From positions 1 to 23,090 of the forward strand of contig JAGDWE010000019.1 of the NCBI GenBank assembly GCA_023255965.1: DNA of 23,090 bases, written 5' to 3'. Position numbers and translations under genes: made by a program. The stretch is from Desulfurococcales archaeon (GTDB lineage Archaea > Thermoproteota > Thermoprotei_A > Sulfolobales > NBVN01). The notes beneath the pieces are model-generated. The model did not search any database. It saw only the letters and a list, made by a program, of their open reading frames with translations, and had not been told where the DNA came from. Positions 1 through 7,749 of the stretch are shown in pieces (positions within the stretch are counted from its first letter, which is position 1; each line of letters opens with the position of its first letter).

Positions 1-62
1 CCCGTGCCCATAATACTCAAGGTAGCCGAAGCGGCGAAAGCGACCTAGCTAATGGACACGGG
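1..62. other. Foldable element at the window edge
   Basis: The first 11 nt and nt 52-62 pair at 10 of 11 positions. Between them, AGGT (20-23) pairs with ACCT (43-46), and GCCG (25-28) pairs with CGGC (32-35) around a 3-nt loop. A structured RNA or a mobile-element end is possible. The same bases on + also read as the end of an open frame (…KVAEAAKAT, stop at 46-48), so a truncated CDS end is the alternative. It is not a tRNA: no TTCRA T-arm and no proper D-arm are visible. The left part lies outside the window. Confidence 0.3.
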
Positions 63-82
63 CAACCACTGCCTCCCTATAG

Positions 83-253
83 CAGTCGAGGGCAGCTCTA
101 AAAGCCAAATTAAATAATTCTCGTGATCCGTTATACGACAACCTACGTGCCTTAGATATCGAGTATGCCTTGCTTTCAACTATTTTCCTTATAGAGCAGT
201 TTAAGGCGTTTCGGCATCTGACTAGAAGGTCTAGGACGGTAGCTTGGGACTAA
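83..253 (+). pseudogene. Start-less coding-like fragment (56 codons)
   Basis: This frame is open between a TAG at 80-82 and a TAA at 251-253 and reads like a helical protein, with …PLYDNLRALDIEYALLSTI… followed by a basic C-terminal end (RRSRTVAWD). There is no ATG or GTG, and the only TTG lies in the middle, so it cannot be a normal intact gene. Codons (TTA, CTA, AGG, GAC) resemble those of the neighbouring genes. It could be the 3' end of a gene whose 5' part was lost at the IS-like material to its left. A chance open frame of this length is quite possible. No family was recognised. Confidence 0.25.
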
Positions 254-309
254 AACACTCATGCCGATTGAAAGGGCTAGATCTCCTCAACAGGTACGTA
301 GATAGAAAG

Positions 310-319
310 ATATAAAAAC
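310..319 (+). promoter_or_regulatory. TATA box upstream of the small CX3C protein
   Basis: ATATAAAAAC is a good archaeal TATA element. It lies about 45-50 nt before the ATG at 362, so transcription would begin near 338-345, inside the GCCTTTAAAGGC palindrome and repeat at 327-357. The short leader would then carry part of that repeat. Confidence 0.45.
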
Positions 320-326
320 TTCATCC

Positions 327-357
327 CCGCCTTTAAAGGCAGGACTTTCGGTTGTAA
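327..357 (+). repeat. IS-end-like repeat, copy 1
   Basis: This 31-nt block contains the perfect palindrome GCCTTTAAAGGC (329-340) and ends in TTTCGGTTGTAA. A second copy lies on the minus strand at 16506-16536 with 26 of 31 positions identical. The 3' part recurs at 20678-20688 and 23034-23044. A short hairpin followed by a fixed 3' motif is typical of right ends of IS200/IS605-type elements; assignment to that family is inference. The ATG of the next gene lies only 5 nt downstream. Confidence 0.6.
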
Positions 358-361
358 TTCC

Positions 362-505
362 ATGAGCGGATCCAAAGAAGGTTTAAGCAATTACGATAGG
401 CTTCATGTGGTTAGATTATGTAGAGATAGATGTGCTGAGGAGGGCTATTCAAGTAAGGCATTCCTAGAATGTGTTGAGGAATGCGTAAAGGACTTAATAA
501 AGTAA
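362..505 (+). CDS. Small twin-CX3C protein (47 aa)
   Basis: ATG at 362 opens 47 codons ending in TAA at 503-505. The product has two CX3C motifs, LCRDRC and ECVEEC, separated by about 13 residues in a charged, probably helical protein. Such spacing resembles helical-hairpin proteins held by two disulfides (CHCH-like) or a small metal site; both readings are inference. A TATA box lies upstream, and the gene converges on sufB, leaving 8 nt between the stops. No clear SD motif precedes the ATG; a short-leader transcript is likely. It belongs to no family I recognise and is short enough to be missed by standard gene calling. Regular codon use, the paired cysteines and a tight fit before sufB argue that it is real. 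Confidence 0.6.
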   Translation: MSGSKEGLSNYDRLHVVRLCRDRCAEEGYSSKAFLECVEECVKDLIK

Positions 506-513
506 TTAACCCG

Positions 514-1725
514 TCAACCCGTAGCATGCCTTGATATCATATCCAGCAATCTATCTATCTCCATCATAACGGTTAACGGTAATCCCCTGACCTCTACATT
601 CATGAATCCCCTAACTATAATTGATTTAGCCTCGCCCTCAGTAAATCCCTTACTCATCAAGTACTCGATCTCATCCTGAGCAATCATGCCTATAGCTGCT
701 TCATGACTTAATAATGCCTCAGGCTTCTTAGACGTTAATGTAGGTATTGAATGTATCTCAGCATTACTCGAAAGCAGTAAGCCTAGGCACTCAACATGTC
801 CTCTGCCGGCGTCCTCAGCTACTATTTCCGAACGAGCATAGATCCTAGAGCTATCGTATGCAACAACCCTGGATACCACCTCAGCAGATGCGTTGAGACC
901 GCCTAAAACAGCTTTAGATCCGACATCATACACGCTCTCCCCGCTCCCAGCTATAACCGATGCTAAGTACGCTTTGCTACTCCTGCCTAACCTTACTGAA
1001 GGATAGGTCTGAAGCGATGCGACCGGACTATAGATCACATAGTAGCTAACATATTCACCCCCATCATCGACACTAACCGCAGTCCTCGGCCTCACATGAA
1101 GGCCTTCAGACCACGCGTGAATCATTGAGAAGGTCAGCCTTGAACCTCTACCAACATAGAACTCCGAAATACCTATATGCAGGCCGCCTTTAACTCCGTG
1201 AGGGACGGCGCAGCCAGTAACCACGTGAGCCACTGAGTTACTATCCACGTATACAATATTATGTGCGAATTGGATCTTCCTATCCCTAGTTATAGCTAGA
1301 CATGAATATATAGGTGCCGGTACCTCGGTATTTGGTGGCACATATATGAAGTAACCTAACTCACCCCCGTATAGGTATGAAGCTACTGTGTATTTATCTA
1401 AATCCGGTCTAACTAACTTCCAAGCAAGTTCCTTAACATTAGGTAGCTCCTCTAATGCCTTCCTTAGGGGAAGCACCCTAACTCCATACTTACTAAGCGA
1501 TTCCTCCAATGCCTTATAGACCGCTACTTCATTTACTTGGATATAACTTAATTTAGATGTATCGTTGAATCCTAATCTCGAACTAACATCGCTAATCTCA
1601 TCAACAACCTCTCGTCCCTCCTGAATTTCAGGTAAATCCATATCATAATTACTTAAGTCGATATCAGGTCCGTACGGTGCCGGCGTCTTAAGTAGCTCCT
1701 TAAGAGATCCCCTAACCCCGAACAT
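514..1725 (-). CDS. sufB: SufB/SufD-family Fe-S cluster assembly protein
   Basis: The product (403 aa from this start) is the scaffold component of the SufBC Fe-S assembly system. The C-terminal family signature is clear: LLSHEAAIGMIAQDEIEYLMSKGFTEGEAKSIIVRGF matches the EHEA…GED…Y…RG…A…IV.GF pattern of SufB/SufD. Three cysteines are present, in YSCLA, TGCAV and VECLG. It is shorter than bacterial SufB (about 480-495 aa), as is common in archaea where one SufB serves both roles. It is translationally coupled to sufC upstream. ATG at 1725 has a GGAGG eight nt before it; an alternative ATG at 1740 would overlap sufC by 11 nt. No cysteine desulfurase or SufU is present nearby, so the sulfur donor is not visible. 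Confidence 0.9.
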   Translation of the reverse strand: MFGVRGSLKELLKTPAPYGPDIDLSNYDMDLPEIQEGREVVDEISDVSSRLGFNDTSKLSYIQVNEVAVYKALEESLSKYGVRVLPLRKALEELPNVKELAWKLVRPDLDKYTVASYLYGGELGYFIYVPPNTEVPAPIYSCLAITRDRKIQFAHNIVYVDSNSVAHVVTGCAVPHGVKGGLHIGISEFYVGRGSRLTFSMIHAWSEGLHVRPRTAVSVDDGGEYVSYYVIYSPVASLQTYPSVRLGRSSKAYLASVIAGSGESVYDVGSKAVLGGLNASAEVVSRVVAYDSSRIYARSEIVAEDAGRGHVECLGLLLSSNAEIHSIPTLTSKKPEALLSHEAAIGMIAQDEIEYLMSKGFTEGEAKSIIVRGFMNVEVRGLPLTVMMEIDRLLDMISRHATG

Positions 1726-1729
1726 TACC

Positions 1730-2452
1730 TTACCCTCCATCCCTTAACACCTCAACGCCTTTCTTAAACCCGTACTTAAGTATTGCAGGTATTACCTTGT
1801 CAGGTAGGTCTCTGTAGACGATCTTCCCTCCAATCATCACATGTACTTGATCTATACGACTTAACTTATTTAATATGCTGCCCGAATGAGTTACTAGTAT
1901 CACTGTAGTGCTTTTTTTAATTAAATACCTCACCGCTGACGCTATTAGGTCAAGGCTCTCAACATCTACCCCGCTGTCTGGCTCGTCGAGTAATGCTAGC
2001 TTCGGGTTCTGAAGTAGTACTAAATATAACTCTGCCCGCTTTCTCTCACCACCGCTAAAGCCAACAAATAAGTCCCTAGATAGTAATTCATCCACCCTCA
2101 ATATCTTTGACATGACAGTGGAGTCTGAGCATCCGCACTTCCTTATGAGGTTTTTAACCACTTCTGAGAACTTAACGCCCTTAATTGATGGTGGGTTTTG
2201 ATGCGCTAACGCTATCCCCAACTTCGCGCGCTCATATGAGGGCTTGTCAGTTATATCAACGCCATTAAATACTATGCTTCCTCCGCATATCCTAACCCTA
2301 GATAAGCCCATTAACGCCGATAGCAACGTTGACTTACCTGAGCCGTTAGGCCCCATAATTACGTGTAGCTCCCCTTCCTTAGCCTCAAGGCTCACCCCAT
2401 CAACTATTACCTTCCCCTCTATACATACGCTTAGATCCCTAACCATTAACAT
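1730..2452 (-). CDS. sufC: SufC, ABC-type ATPase of Fe-S assembly
   Basis: This 240-aa cytoplasmic ATPase partners SufB in Fe-S cluster assembly. It shows Walker A GPNGSGKST (34-42), Q-loop glutamine in AHQNPPSIKG (about 85), ABC signature FSGGE (132-136), Walker B LALLDEPDSGVD (152-163) and switch histidine in VTHS (about 189). The AHQNP.…I.GV and SGGE.KR.E patterns separate SufC from transporter ATPases, as does the absence of transporter genes nearby. It is the first gene of the sufC-sufB pair and is transcribed divergently from the dehydrogenase gene at 2535. ATG at 2452 is used; a second ATG two codons later is possible. Confidence 0.93.
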   Translation of the reverse strand: MLMVRDLSVCIEGKVIVDGVSLEAKEGELHVIMGPNGSGKSTLLSALMGLSRVRICGGSIVFNGVDITDKPSYERAKLGIALAHQNPPSIKGVKFSEVVKNLIRKCGCSDSTVMSKILRVDELLSRDLFVGFSGGERKRAELYLVLLQNPKLALLDEPDSGVDVESLDLIASAVRYLIKKSTTVILVTHSGSILNKLSRIDQVHVMIGGKIVYRDLPDKVIPAILKYGFKKGVEVLRDGG

Positions 2453-2534
2453 GTTATTGCTACACCCATCCCACTATCATGATCTAACTAGAGCTTAAAT
2501 TCCTTCTAAATAAACTATCACACGGTGTTGTGAT
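2453..2534. promoter_or_regulatory. Divergent promoter region, sufC / dehydrogenase
   Basis: This 82-nt AT-rich spacer lies between two divergent starts. On the minus strand, AATTTAAGCT near 2493-2502 could be the TATA element for sufC. On the plus strand, TAAATAAAC near 2508-2516 could serve the dehydrogenase, with GGTGTTGTGAT immediately before its ATG as SD. Positions are approximate. Confidence 0.4.
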
Positions 2535-3554
2535 ATGAAGGCCTTAAGGCTCCACGAACCTAAACTTCTGAAGGTAGACGAAATCGATGAGCCTAAGATA
2601 AATGACGATGAAGTACTAATTAAGGTGAGGTATGCAGGTATATGTGGTACTGACTTACATGTATATAGAGGTGCTATGAGGGATAGAGTTAAGTATCCTG
2701 CTATACCTGGCCATGAATTCTCCGGTATTATCGCTAAAGTGGGGTCTAAAATAACTTGGTTAAGTGAGGGGGATGAGGTAGTAGCGAATCCCGTTGTATC
2801 GTGCGGTAGGTGTGTGGCCTGCGTTGGTGGGAGGCCTAACGTATGCGTTAACTTCAAGATATTGGGGGTCGATATACCTGGGGTTTTCGCTGAGTACGTT
2901 AAGGTACGCGGCGATAAGGTCTATAGGATACCTAAGGGGCTATCGCTAAGGAATGCTGCCTTGGTAGAGCCTTTCTCAGTAGCTGTGCACTCGTGTAGGA
3001 AGGCCGGCATAGAGCCAGGTGATGTAGTGGTTGTCATAGGCCAAGGACCTATAGGTCTATGCGTTACCCAAGTAGCTAAACACTACGGGGCATATAAGGT
3101 TATAGCGTTGGAGGTAATTGAGAACAGGCTTGAACTAGCTAGGAGGTTAGGGGCTGATGAAGTAATCAACCCGCTTAGGGTAGACCCTGTAAAGGCTGTC
3201 AAAGAATTAACTGATGGCGTGGGTGCTGATAGAGTCATAGAGACCTCAGGTCATCCAGTAGCCTTAGGTCAGGCACTAGGAATGTTAAGGCCAGCAGGTA
3301 GGGTAGTCGTAGTTGGATTGTGCTTTGAGGAGGTGAAGTTCTACTCCTATCCAATAGTATATAAGGAGGCCGAGATCGTTGGCTCAAGGGTCTACATAGA
3401 TGAGTTCCCAAGGACCTTAAACCTCATGAGTAAGGGGTACTTAAATCCTGAGCCATTAATAACTCACGAGATGTCCTTAGAGGAAGGTATCAAGGCGTTT
3501 AAAATCCTCGACGAGAAATTAGAGGACGCCATTAAGATCCTACTGAAGCCCTAG
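2535..3554 (+). CDS. Zinc-dependent MDR alcohol/polyol dehydrogenase
   Basis: This 339-aa medium-chain dehydrogenase/reductase belongs to the threonine/sorbitol dehydrogenase-like branch. Catalytic zinc ligands appear as C37 (GICGTD), H60-E61 (PGHEF) and E145 (VEPFSVAVHS). The structural zinc site has four cysteines: C90, C93, C96 and C104. The Rossmann motif GQGPIG is at 169-174, followed by an acidic strand end (ALEVIEN), which favours NAD+ over NADP+. Length and domain order are normal. The substrate cannot be read from sequence: L-threonine, 2,3-butanediol, sorbitol and simple alcohols are all compatible. It stands alone as a single-gene unit and ends 4 nt from the convergent radical SAM gene. 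Confidence 0.88.
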   Translation: MKALRLHEPKLLKVDEIDEPKINDDEVLIKVRYAGICGTDLHVYRGAMRDRVKYPAIPGHEFSGIIAKVGSKITWLSEGDEVVANPVVSCGRCVACVGGRPNVCVNFKILGVDIPGVFAEYVKVRGDKVYRIPKGLSLRNAALVEPFSVAVHSCRKAGIEPGDVVVVIGQGPIGLCVTQVAKHYGAYKVIALEVIENRLELARRLGADEVINPLRVDPVKAVKELTDGVGADRVIETSGHPVALGQALGMLRPAGRVVVVGLCFEEVKFYSYPIVYKEAEIVGSRVYIDEFPRTLNLMSKGYLNPEPLITHEMSLEEGIKAFKILDEKLEDAIKILLKP

Positions 3555-3558
3555 CAGA

Positions 3559-4983
3559 TCAATTACTGCAGGAGATCCTAGGCCTAATGTAATAATCAAA
3601 TAAATTCAATATACCCTTAGATATCACCGATTTAATCTCATATAGTCTGCCGCTTTTTAATTCTCTTAAAATAAACTCACACCTTAGGTAAAATCTCCTA
3701 TACGCTTTAGCAAGTAACTTGCCGACATCACCCGCACTGAAGTTAAATCCCCTCATAACTGGTCTTAGGGTCGTGTAATGCTCCCAATTATAATCAACTA
3801 TTAGGTTATTCCTCAACGCGTAATCATATAGTGGGGTGCCTGGGTATGGGGTTGCTATGGTGAACTGAGCTAACGACGGATCTAACTTAACAGCGAATTC
3901 CACGGTCCTCCACATGTCATCTAAGGACTCCCATGGGAACCCCAATATGAAGGTACCTACGTTGTATAGGTTTAACTCCTTAACTAATTTAAACGCCTTA
4001 ACTACGTGATCCAAGGTAAACCTCTTACCTATCTTATTTAATGTTTCCTGAGATGCTGATTCAACGCCGAAGTATATAGCCTTAAGGCCTACGTCCATCA
4101 TGCCCTTAATTAACTCTCTATCGATGTGATCTACTCTTGAGCCGCACGTGAACTCTATATCTAGCTTACGTTCTTTAACCTCTCTTATGAATTCATTTAT
4201 GAAGGTCCTACTTGAAGTTAATTCATCATCCATAAACGCTATCTTATTTACTCCATACTTACTTACAAGGTACTCGATCTCATCTACGACGTCCTTAGCC
4301 GGTCTAAATCTAACCCTCCTACCCCAGAAGTATGAGGTACTACAGAAGATACATCCATACGGACAACCTCTACTAGCAATCACATGTGCTACCCTCATCC
4401 TCCGACTGAATATTGAGTATAATTCCATGTCGAGCAGGTGATGGGCGGGCCATGGTAATGAGCTTAAGTCATCGATTAGCCTTCTAGGGGGCGTCTTAAT
4501 TATCCTGCCCTCCTTATCTTTAAAGGCTATGCCTTGAATCTCCCTCAACTTATCGTTAGGGAAGCCGTACCTCTCAATGCAGTTAATTAACTCGGTTGCC
4601 GTTAGTTCACCCTCGCCACACACAACTACATCAAATCCCTGATTCAGGCATTCATCATACTTAAACGTAGGATGCGGGCCGCCGGCTACAAGCGGGATAT
4701 CACTAAAGAACTCCTTAAGCAGCTTAATCGCCCTGTACGCTCTATATGCTGTAGGAGTTATTATGGAGAATCCTATTACGTCAGGTGAGAAGCTCTTAAC
4801 CATTTGTATGAACTCCTTTAAGCCCAATTTACGTGCCGGCGAGTCTATGATCTTAACTTTATGACCAGCCCTCTCTAATACGGCAGCTATCCATGCAAGC
4901 CCTAACGGAGGTGCATTAGCACCTAAGATCTTATACACCTCTAATTCATGGGTCTCTGGAGGTAAGGCGAGAAGCACCTTCAT
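3559..4983 (-). CDS. B12-binding-domain radical SAM protein
   Basis: The N-terminal half (about 1-140) is a cobalamin-binding-type Rossmann domain (PPLGLAWIAAVLERAGHKVKIID, PDVIGFSIITPTAYRA, VAGGPHPTF, GEGE). The radical SAM core follows with RGCPYGCIFC, cysteines at 207, 211 and 214, then the GVES and LGFPWES motifs typical of this class. The C-terminal ~90 residues are helical and basic. The total of 474 aa matches class B radical SAM methylases and related archaeal enzymes. The DxHxxG cobalamin ligand motif was not seen, so real B12 binding is uncertain. Archaeal relatives include tetraether-lipid modifying enzymes (GrsA/B type), but the substrate cannot be assigned here. ATG at 4983 is preferred to the TTG one codon earlier; a TATA-like ATATATTAA about 30 nt upstream suggests leaderless translation. 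Confidence 0.85.
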   Translation of the reverse strand: MKVLLALPPETHELEVYKILGANAPPLGLAWIAAVLERAGHKVKIIDSPARKLGLKEFIQMVKSFSPDVIGFSIITPTAYRAYRAIKLLKEFFSDIPLVAGGPHPTFKYDECLNQGFDVVVCGEGELTATELINCIERYGFPNDKLREIQGIAFKDKEGRIIKTPPRRLIDDLSSLPWPAHHLLDMELYSIFSRRMRVAHVIASRGCPYGCIFCSTSYFWGRRVRFRPAKDVVDEIEYLVSKYGVNKIAFMDDELTSSRTFINEFIREVKERKLDIEFTCGSRVDHIDRELIKGMMDVGLKAIYFGVESASQETLNKIGKRFTLDHVVKAFKLVKELNLYNVGTFILGFPWESLDDMWRTVEFAVKLDPSLAQFTIATPYPGTPLYDYALRNNLIVDYNWEHYTTLRPVMRGFNFSAGDVGKLLAKAYRRFYLRCEFILRELKSGRLYEIKSVISKGILNLFDYYIRPRISCSN

Positions 4984-5056
4984 CAAGGGTATTTAGTTGT
5001 CAGCACTTATTAATATATCTGAAGGAAATTTATTTACCTTCTTAATTAAATACTGA

Positions 5057-5734
5057 TTAAGTTATTTCCATATACTTAAGGAATTTTCTTAACGCCGGGA
5101 CTAAATTCACTAACTCACCTTCATTCCTGGGTAGGCGAATCCTTAATTCCTTAAACTCCCTATCAAACCTCATCAGTGTTATAAATACATTATTTATTAA
5201 CTGTAGGTCTAATACATTGAAGTCCCCTTCAATCAGCTTCCTAGCCGCACCTACTAAGTCCTCAGCTACTTTACCTCCGCACATATCTATGAGCTTCTTT
5301 AATAGGAATATTGCATTCATCTTAATGAACACTTCATCGTCTACCAAGCCCGTGACGTATAAGTATAGGTTGTTAGAGTTAGATATCAATCTTGCCCTAC
5401 CTCGGTACTCAACGCAATCATAGATATCCATGTAGGCGTTAGGATAGATGTAACATACACCGCCCTTCTTAACATCCACCTCTATCCTGAACTCCACATT
5501 ACCATGCCTTAGTAGGACTATTGAATTATGTCCCTCATTAATGAATCTCCTTAATACCCTCCAGAAGCTCCTTACACCATAGTCGCTTAAGCCTAGTTCG
5601 TACAGCAATTTCGTGGTAAGTGCTGGGGGATTCCTACATAGCGCATTAAGTTCTAGGCAGTTCCTCAACTGCATTAGCATGCCCTCAAGTATGTACCCAG
5701 CTATAAACCTACTCTTCGATTTACTTGGCTTCAT
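5057..5734 (-). CDS. Hypothetical protein (225 aa)
   Basis: I do not recognise the family. The 225-aa product starts with a basic stretch (MKPSKSKSR) and then helices. The segment TTKLLYELGLSDYGVRSFWRVLRRFINEG (about 40-70) resembles a winged-helix-like fold, but this is weak inference. A middle part with alternating beta pattern (VEFRIEVDVKKGGVCYIYPN) is followed by a helical C-terminal half. There is no signal peptide, no membrane span and no CXXC pair. Codon use matches its neighbours. It is divergent from the carboxyltransferase operon at 5798, sharing a 63-nt spacer, so a regulatory link is possible but unproven. The start is ATG at 5734. Confidence 0.75.
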   Translation of the reverse strand: MKPSKSKSRFIAGYILEGMLMQLRNCLELNALCRNPPALTTKLLYELGLSDYGVRSFWRVLRRFINEGHNSIVLLRHGNVEFRIEVDVKKGGVCYIYPNAYMDIYDCVEYRGRARLISNSNNLYLYVTGLVDDEVFIKMNAIFLLKKLIDMCGGKVAEDLVGAARKLIEGDFNVLDLQLINNVFITLMRFDREFKELRIRLPRNEGELVNLVPALRKFLKYMEIT

Positions 5735-5797
5735 TCCAATTAACGCTTGAGTCTTTAATCTTTAAATGTTTTTCCGTGAGATTCTAGTGGTGATTTA
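5735..5797. promoter_or_regulatory. Divergent promoter, unknown protein / carboxyltransferase operon
   Basis: The 63-nt spacer contains TCTTTAAATG (5758-5767), a TATA-like element 30-40 nt before the GTG at 5798. GGTGAT at 5789-5794 is the SD for the operon's first gene. The minus-strand gene probably uses AT-rich sequence in the same short spacer. Confidence 0.45.
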
Positions 5798-7363
5798 GTG
5801 GCTTCGAGACCTGAACTAGCTAAGTTGAGGGAGTTGAGGGAGAAGGTATTATCTGGGGATGCAGAAGCTATTAAAGTGCAACGCTCGAAGGGCAAGTTAA
5901 CCGCGAGGGAGCGTATTGAATTATTAAGTGATCCAGGGACTTTCATGGAAATAGATATGTTCGTTAGACATAGAGCTACCGAATTCGGCATGGACAAAAG
6001 GGTTGCGTTAGGTGATGGAGTTATAACAGGGTTTTGTAGGGTTGATGGACGTCCGTTAGTGGTTATCGCCCAGGACTTCACATTCATGGGTGGTTCCTTA
6101 GGTGAGATGCATGCAGCTAAGATAGTCAAGGCAATCCAGTACTCATTAAGTGCTGGAATACCAATAGTATTTCTAAATGATTCAGGAGGTGCTAGAATTC
6201 AGGAAGGCGTTGATGCATTGAAGGGTTATGGCGATATATTCTACTGGAACGTCCAGGCATCAGGCGTAGTCCCTCAAATAGCCGTTATAGCTGGCCCTTG
6301 TGCTGGAGGCGCTGTTTACTCGCCGGCATTAATGGACTTCATAATCATGGTTAGAGGGACTAGCTATATGTTCATAACCGGTCCTAGGGTAGTCAAGGCG
6401 GCGATAGGCGAGGAAGTCGATGAGCAGCAATTAGGTGGTGCTGAGGTACATGCGTCTAAGAGCGGTATGGCCCACCTAATTGCTAATGATGATAGGGAAG
6501 CCATAACTTTGGTTAAGAAATTACTTTCGTATATACCAAGCAATAATATGGAGGATCCCCCAAGAGTTGATGTTGGTGATGATCCCGAGAGAAGGGATTA
6601 TACTTTAGATGATTTAGTTCCTGAAGATCCGAATAAGCCGTATAATATGTATGAGGTAATTAATAGAATAGTTGATTCAAATACCTTCTTCGAGATCCAT
6701 CCATTCTGGGCTAGGAACGCCATTGTGGGGTTCGCAAGATTAAATGGATATACGGTCGGTATTGTAGCTAATCAACCCATGTACTTAGCCGGGGTTTTAG
6801 ATATCGATGCTTCGGATAAGATATCCCGATTCGTAAGGTTCTGCGACTGCTTTAACATACCTATAATAACGTTCGTAGATGTCCCTGGATATCTACCTGG
6901 AACTAAACAGGAGCATGGAGGAATCATAAGGCATGGTGCTAAGGTGCTTTACGCATATAGTGAGGCAACGGTGCCTAAGTTGGCCGTAATAGTTAGGAAA
7001 GCATACGGAGGCGCCTACATAGCCATGAGTAGTAAGCACCTAGGCGGCGACTTCGTCGTTGCATGGCCTACGGCTGAGATAGCCGTTATGGGGCCTGAGG
7101 GCGCTGCCGAAATAATATGGAGGAGGGAATTAGAGAAGGCTAAGACCCCTGAGGAGAGGGATGAACTACTTAAGAAGTTCACCAGCGAATATAGGGAGAA
7201 ATTCGCAAATCCATATGTCGCGGCAGCAAGGGGGTACATAGACGCCGTTATAGAGCCTAATGAGACGAGGCCTTTATTAATTAAAGCACTTGAGTACTTA
7301 CTAACGAAGCGTGAGGTGAGGGTGAGGGTGCCTCCTAAGAAGCATGGAAATATGCCTGTGTAG
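5798..7363 (+). CDS. Biotin-dependent carboxyltransferase (PccB/MmdA family)
   Basis: This 521-aa subunit transfers a carboxyl group between biotin and an acyl-CoA, as in propionyl-CoA carboxylase beta or methylmalonyl-CoA decarboxylase alpha. The N-terminal carboxyltransferase domain shows SGGARIQEG (129-137), GPCAGGAVYSPAL (167-179) and TSYMFITGP. The C-terminal domain shows DVPGYLPGTKQEHGGIIRHGAK and GGAYIAMSSKHLGGD (about 403-418), the CoA and oxyanion-hole regions. The GTG start at 5798 has GGTGAT four nt before it. The next two genes encode an OadG-like protein and a biotin carrier, pointing to a decarboxylase-type complex. No biotin carboxylase is in the window. Direction of catalysis and substrate (malonyl-, methylmalonyl- or acetyl-CoA) are not fixed by the sequence. 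Confidence 0.92.
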   Translation: MASRPELAKLRELREKVLSGDAEAIKVQRSKGKLTARERIELLSDPGTFMEIDMFVRHRATEFGMDKRVALGDGVITGFCRVDGRPLVVIAQDFTFMGGSLGEMHAAKIVKAIQYSLSAGIPIVFLNDSGGARIQEGVDALKGYGDIFYWNVQASGVVPQIAVIAGPCAGGAVYSPALMDFIIMVRGTSYMFITGPRVVKAAIGEEVDEQQLGGAEVHASKSGMAHLIANDDREAITLVKKLLSYIPSNNMEDPPRVDVGDDPERRDYTLDDLVPEDPNKPYNMYEVINRIVDSNTFFEIHPFWARNAIVGFARLNGYTVGIVANQPMYLAGVLDIDASDKISRFVRFCDCFNIPIITFVDVPGYLPGTKQEHGGIIRHGAKVLYAYSEATVPKLAVIVRKAYGGAYIAMSSKHLGGDFVVAWPTAEIAVMGPEGAAEIIWRRELEKAKTPEERDELLKKFTSEYREKFANPYVAAARGYIDAVIEPNETRPLLIKALEYLLTKREVRVRVPPKKHGNMPV

Positions 7364-7372
7364 GTGTTTTCG

Positions 7373-7747
7373 ATGTCTGAGGTGGGATTTGACCCGGTCC
7401 TATTAGGGCTAGAGCTGTCGGCAATAGCCGTGGTATATGCGATAGCCGTGTTAACAGCATTAGCATTAATAATTAAGATACTTACTAAGGTATTGAGGCC
7501 TAAAGTCAAAGCAGTAGAAGCTGCTAAGGAAGTCCCCGAATCAGGTAGCGGACTACGTAGGGGCGATGAAGACCACCTCTACATAGCTTTAGCTGCAGTA
7601 GCATTACATAGGTACCTAAGTGAGAAGGTGCGTACTGCCCAGGTAACTACGCCTAGAGTTAATTCGTGGGTTCATGCGTGGAGGATTGAGCACTCTATGA
7701 GCGGGGGTTATATAGATGTCCGTGATCTAAGGTATAGGAGGAGGTAG
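7373..7747 (+). CDS. OadG/MmdD-like small membrane subunit
   Basis: This 124-aa protein has one strongly hydrophobic segment at about residues 8-36 (VLLGLELSAIAVVYAIAVLTALALIIKIL), then a basic cytoplasmic part, a charged linker and a short C-terminal domain (DEDHLYIALAAVALHRYLSEK … VNSWVHAWRIEHS). One N-terminal helix followed by a YIALAAVALH-type motif is characteristic of OadG/MmdD gamma/delta subunits of Na+-pumping decarboxylases, which anchor the carboxyltransferase and biotin carrier to the membrane subunit. ATG at 7373 is chosen because AGGTG lies six nt before it; the GTG at 7364 would overlap that SD. It follows the carboxyltransferase stop by 9 nt and its end contains the SD of the next gene. 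Confidence 0.75.
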   Translation: MSEVGFDPVLLGLELSAIAVVYAIAVLTALALIIKILTKVLRPKVKAVEAAKEVPESGSGLRRGDEDHLYIALAAVALHRYLSEKVRTAQVTTPRVNSWVHAWRIEHSMSGGYIDVRDLRYRRR

Positions 7748-7749
7748 GA

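Noticed and set aside
262..273. GATTGAAAG, resembling the 3' end of crenarchaeal CRISPR repeats
   Set aside because: It occurs only once, with no spaced repetition in the neighbourhood and no cas genes.
2495..2857. 120-codon minus-strand frame over the dehydrogenase start
   Set aside because: Opposes a gene with complete zinc-site motifs; its residues are Ser/Thr/Pro-rich as in shadow frames.
7015..7509. 164-codon minus-strand frame inside the carboxyltransferase and OadG-like genes
   Set aside because: Antisense shadow of two well-supported genes with a Ser/Thr-rich composition and no family motifs.
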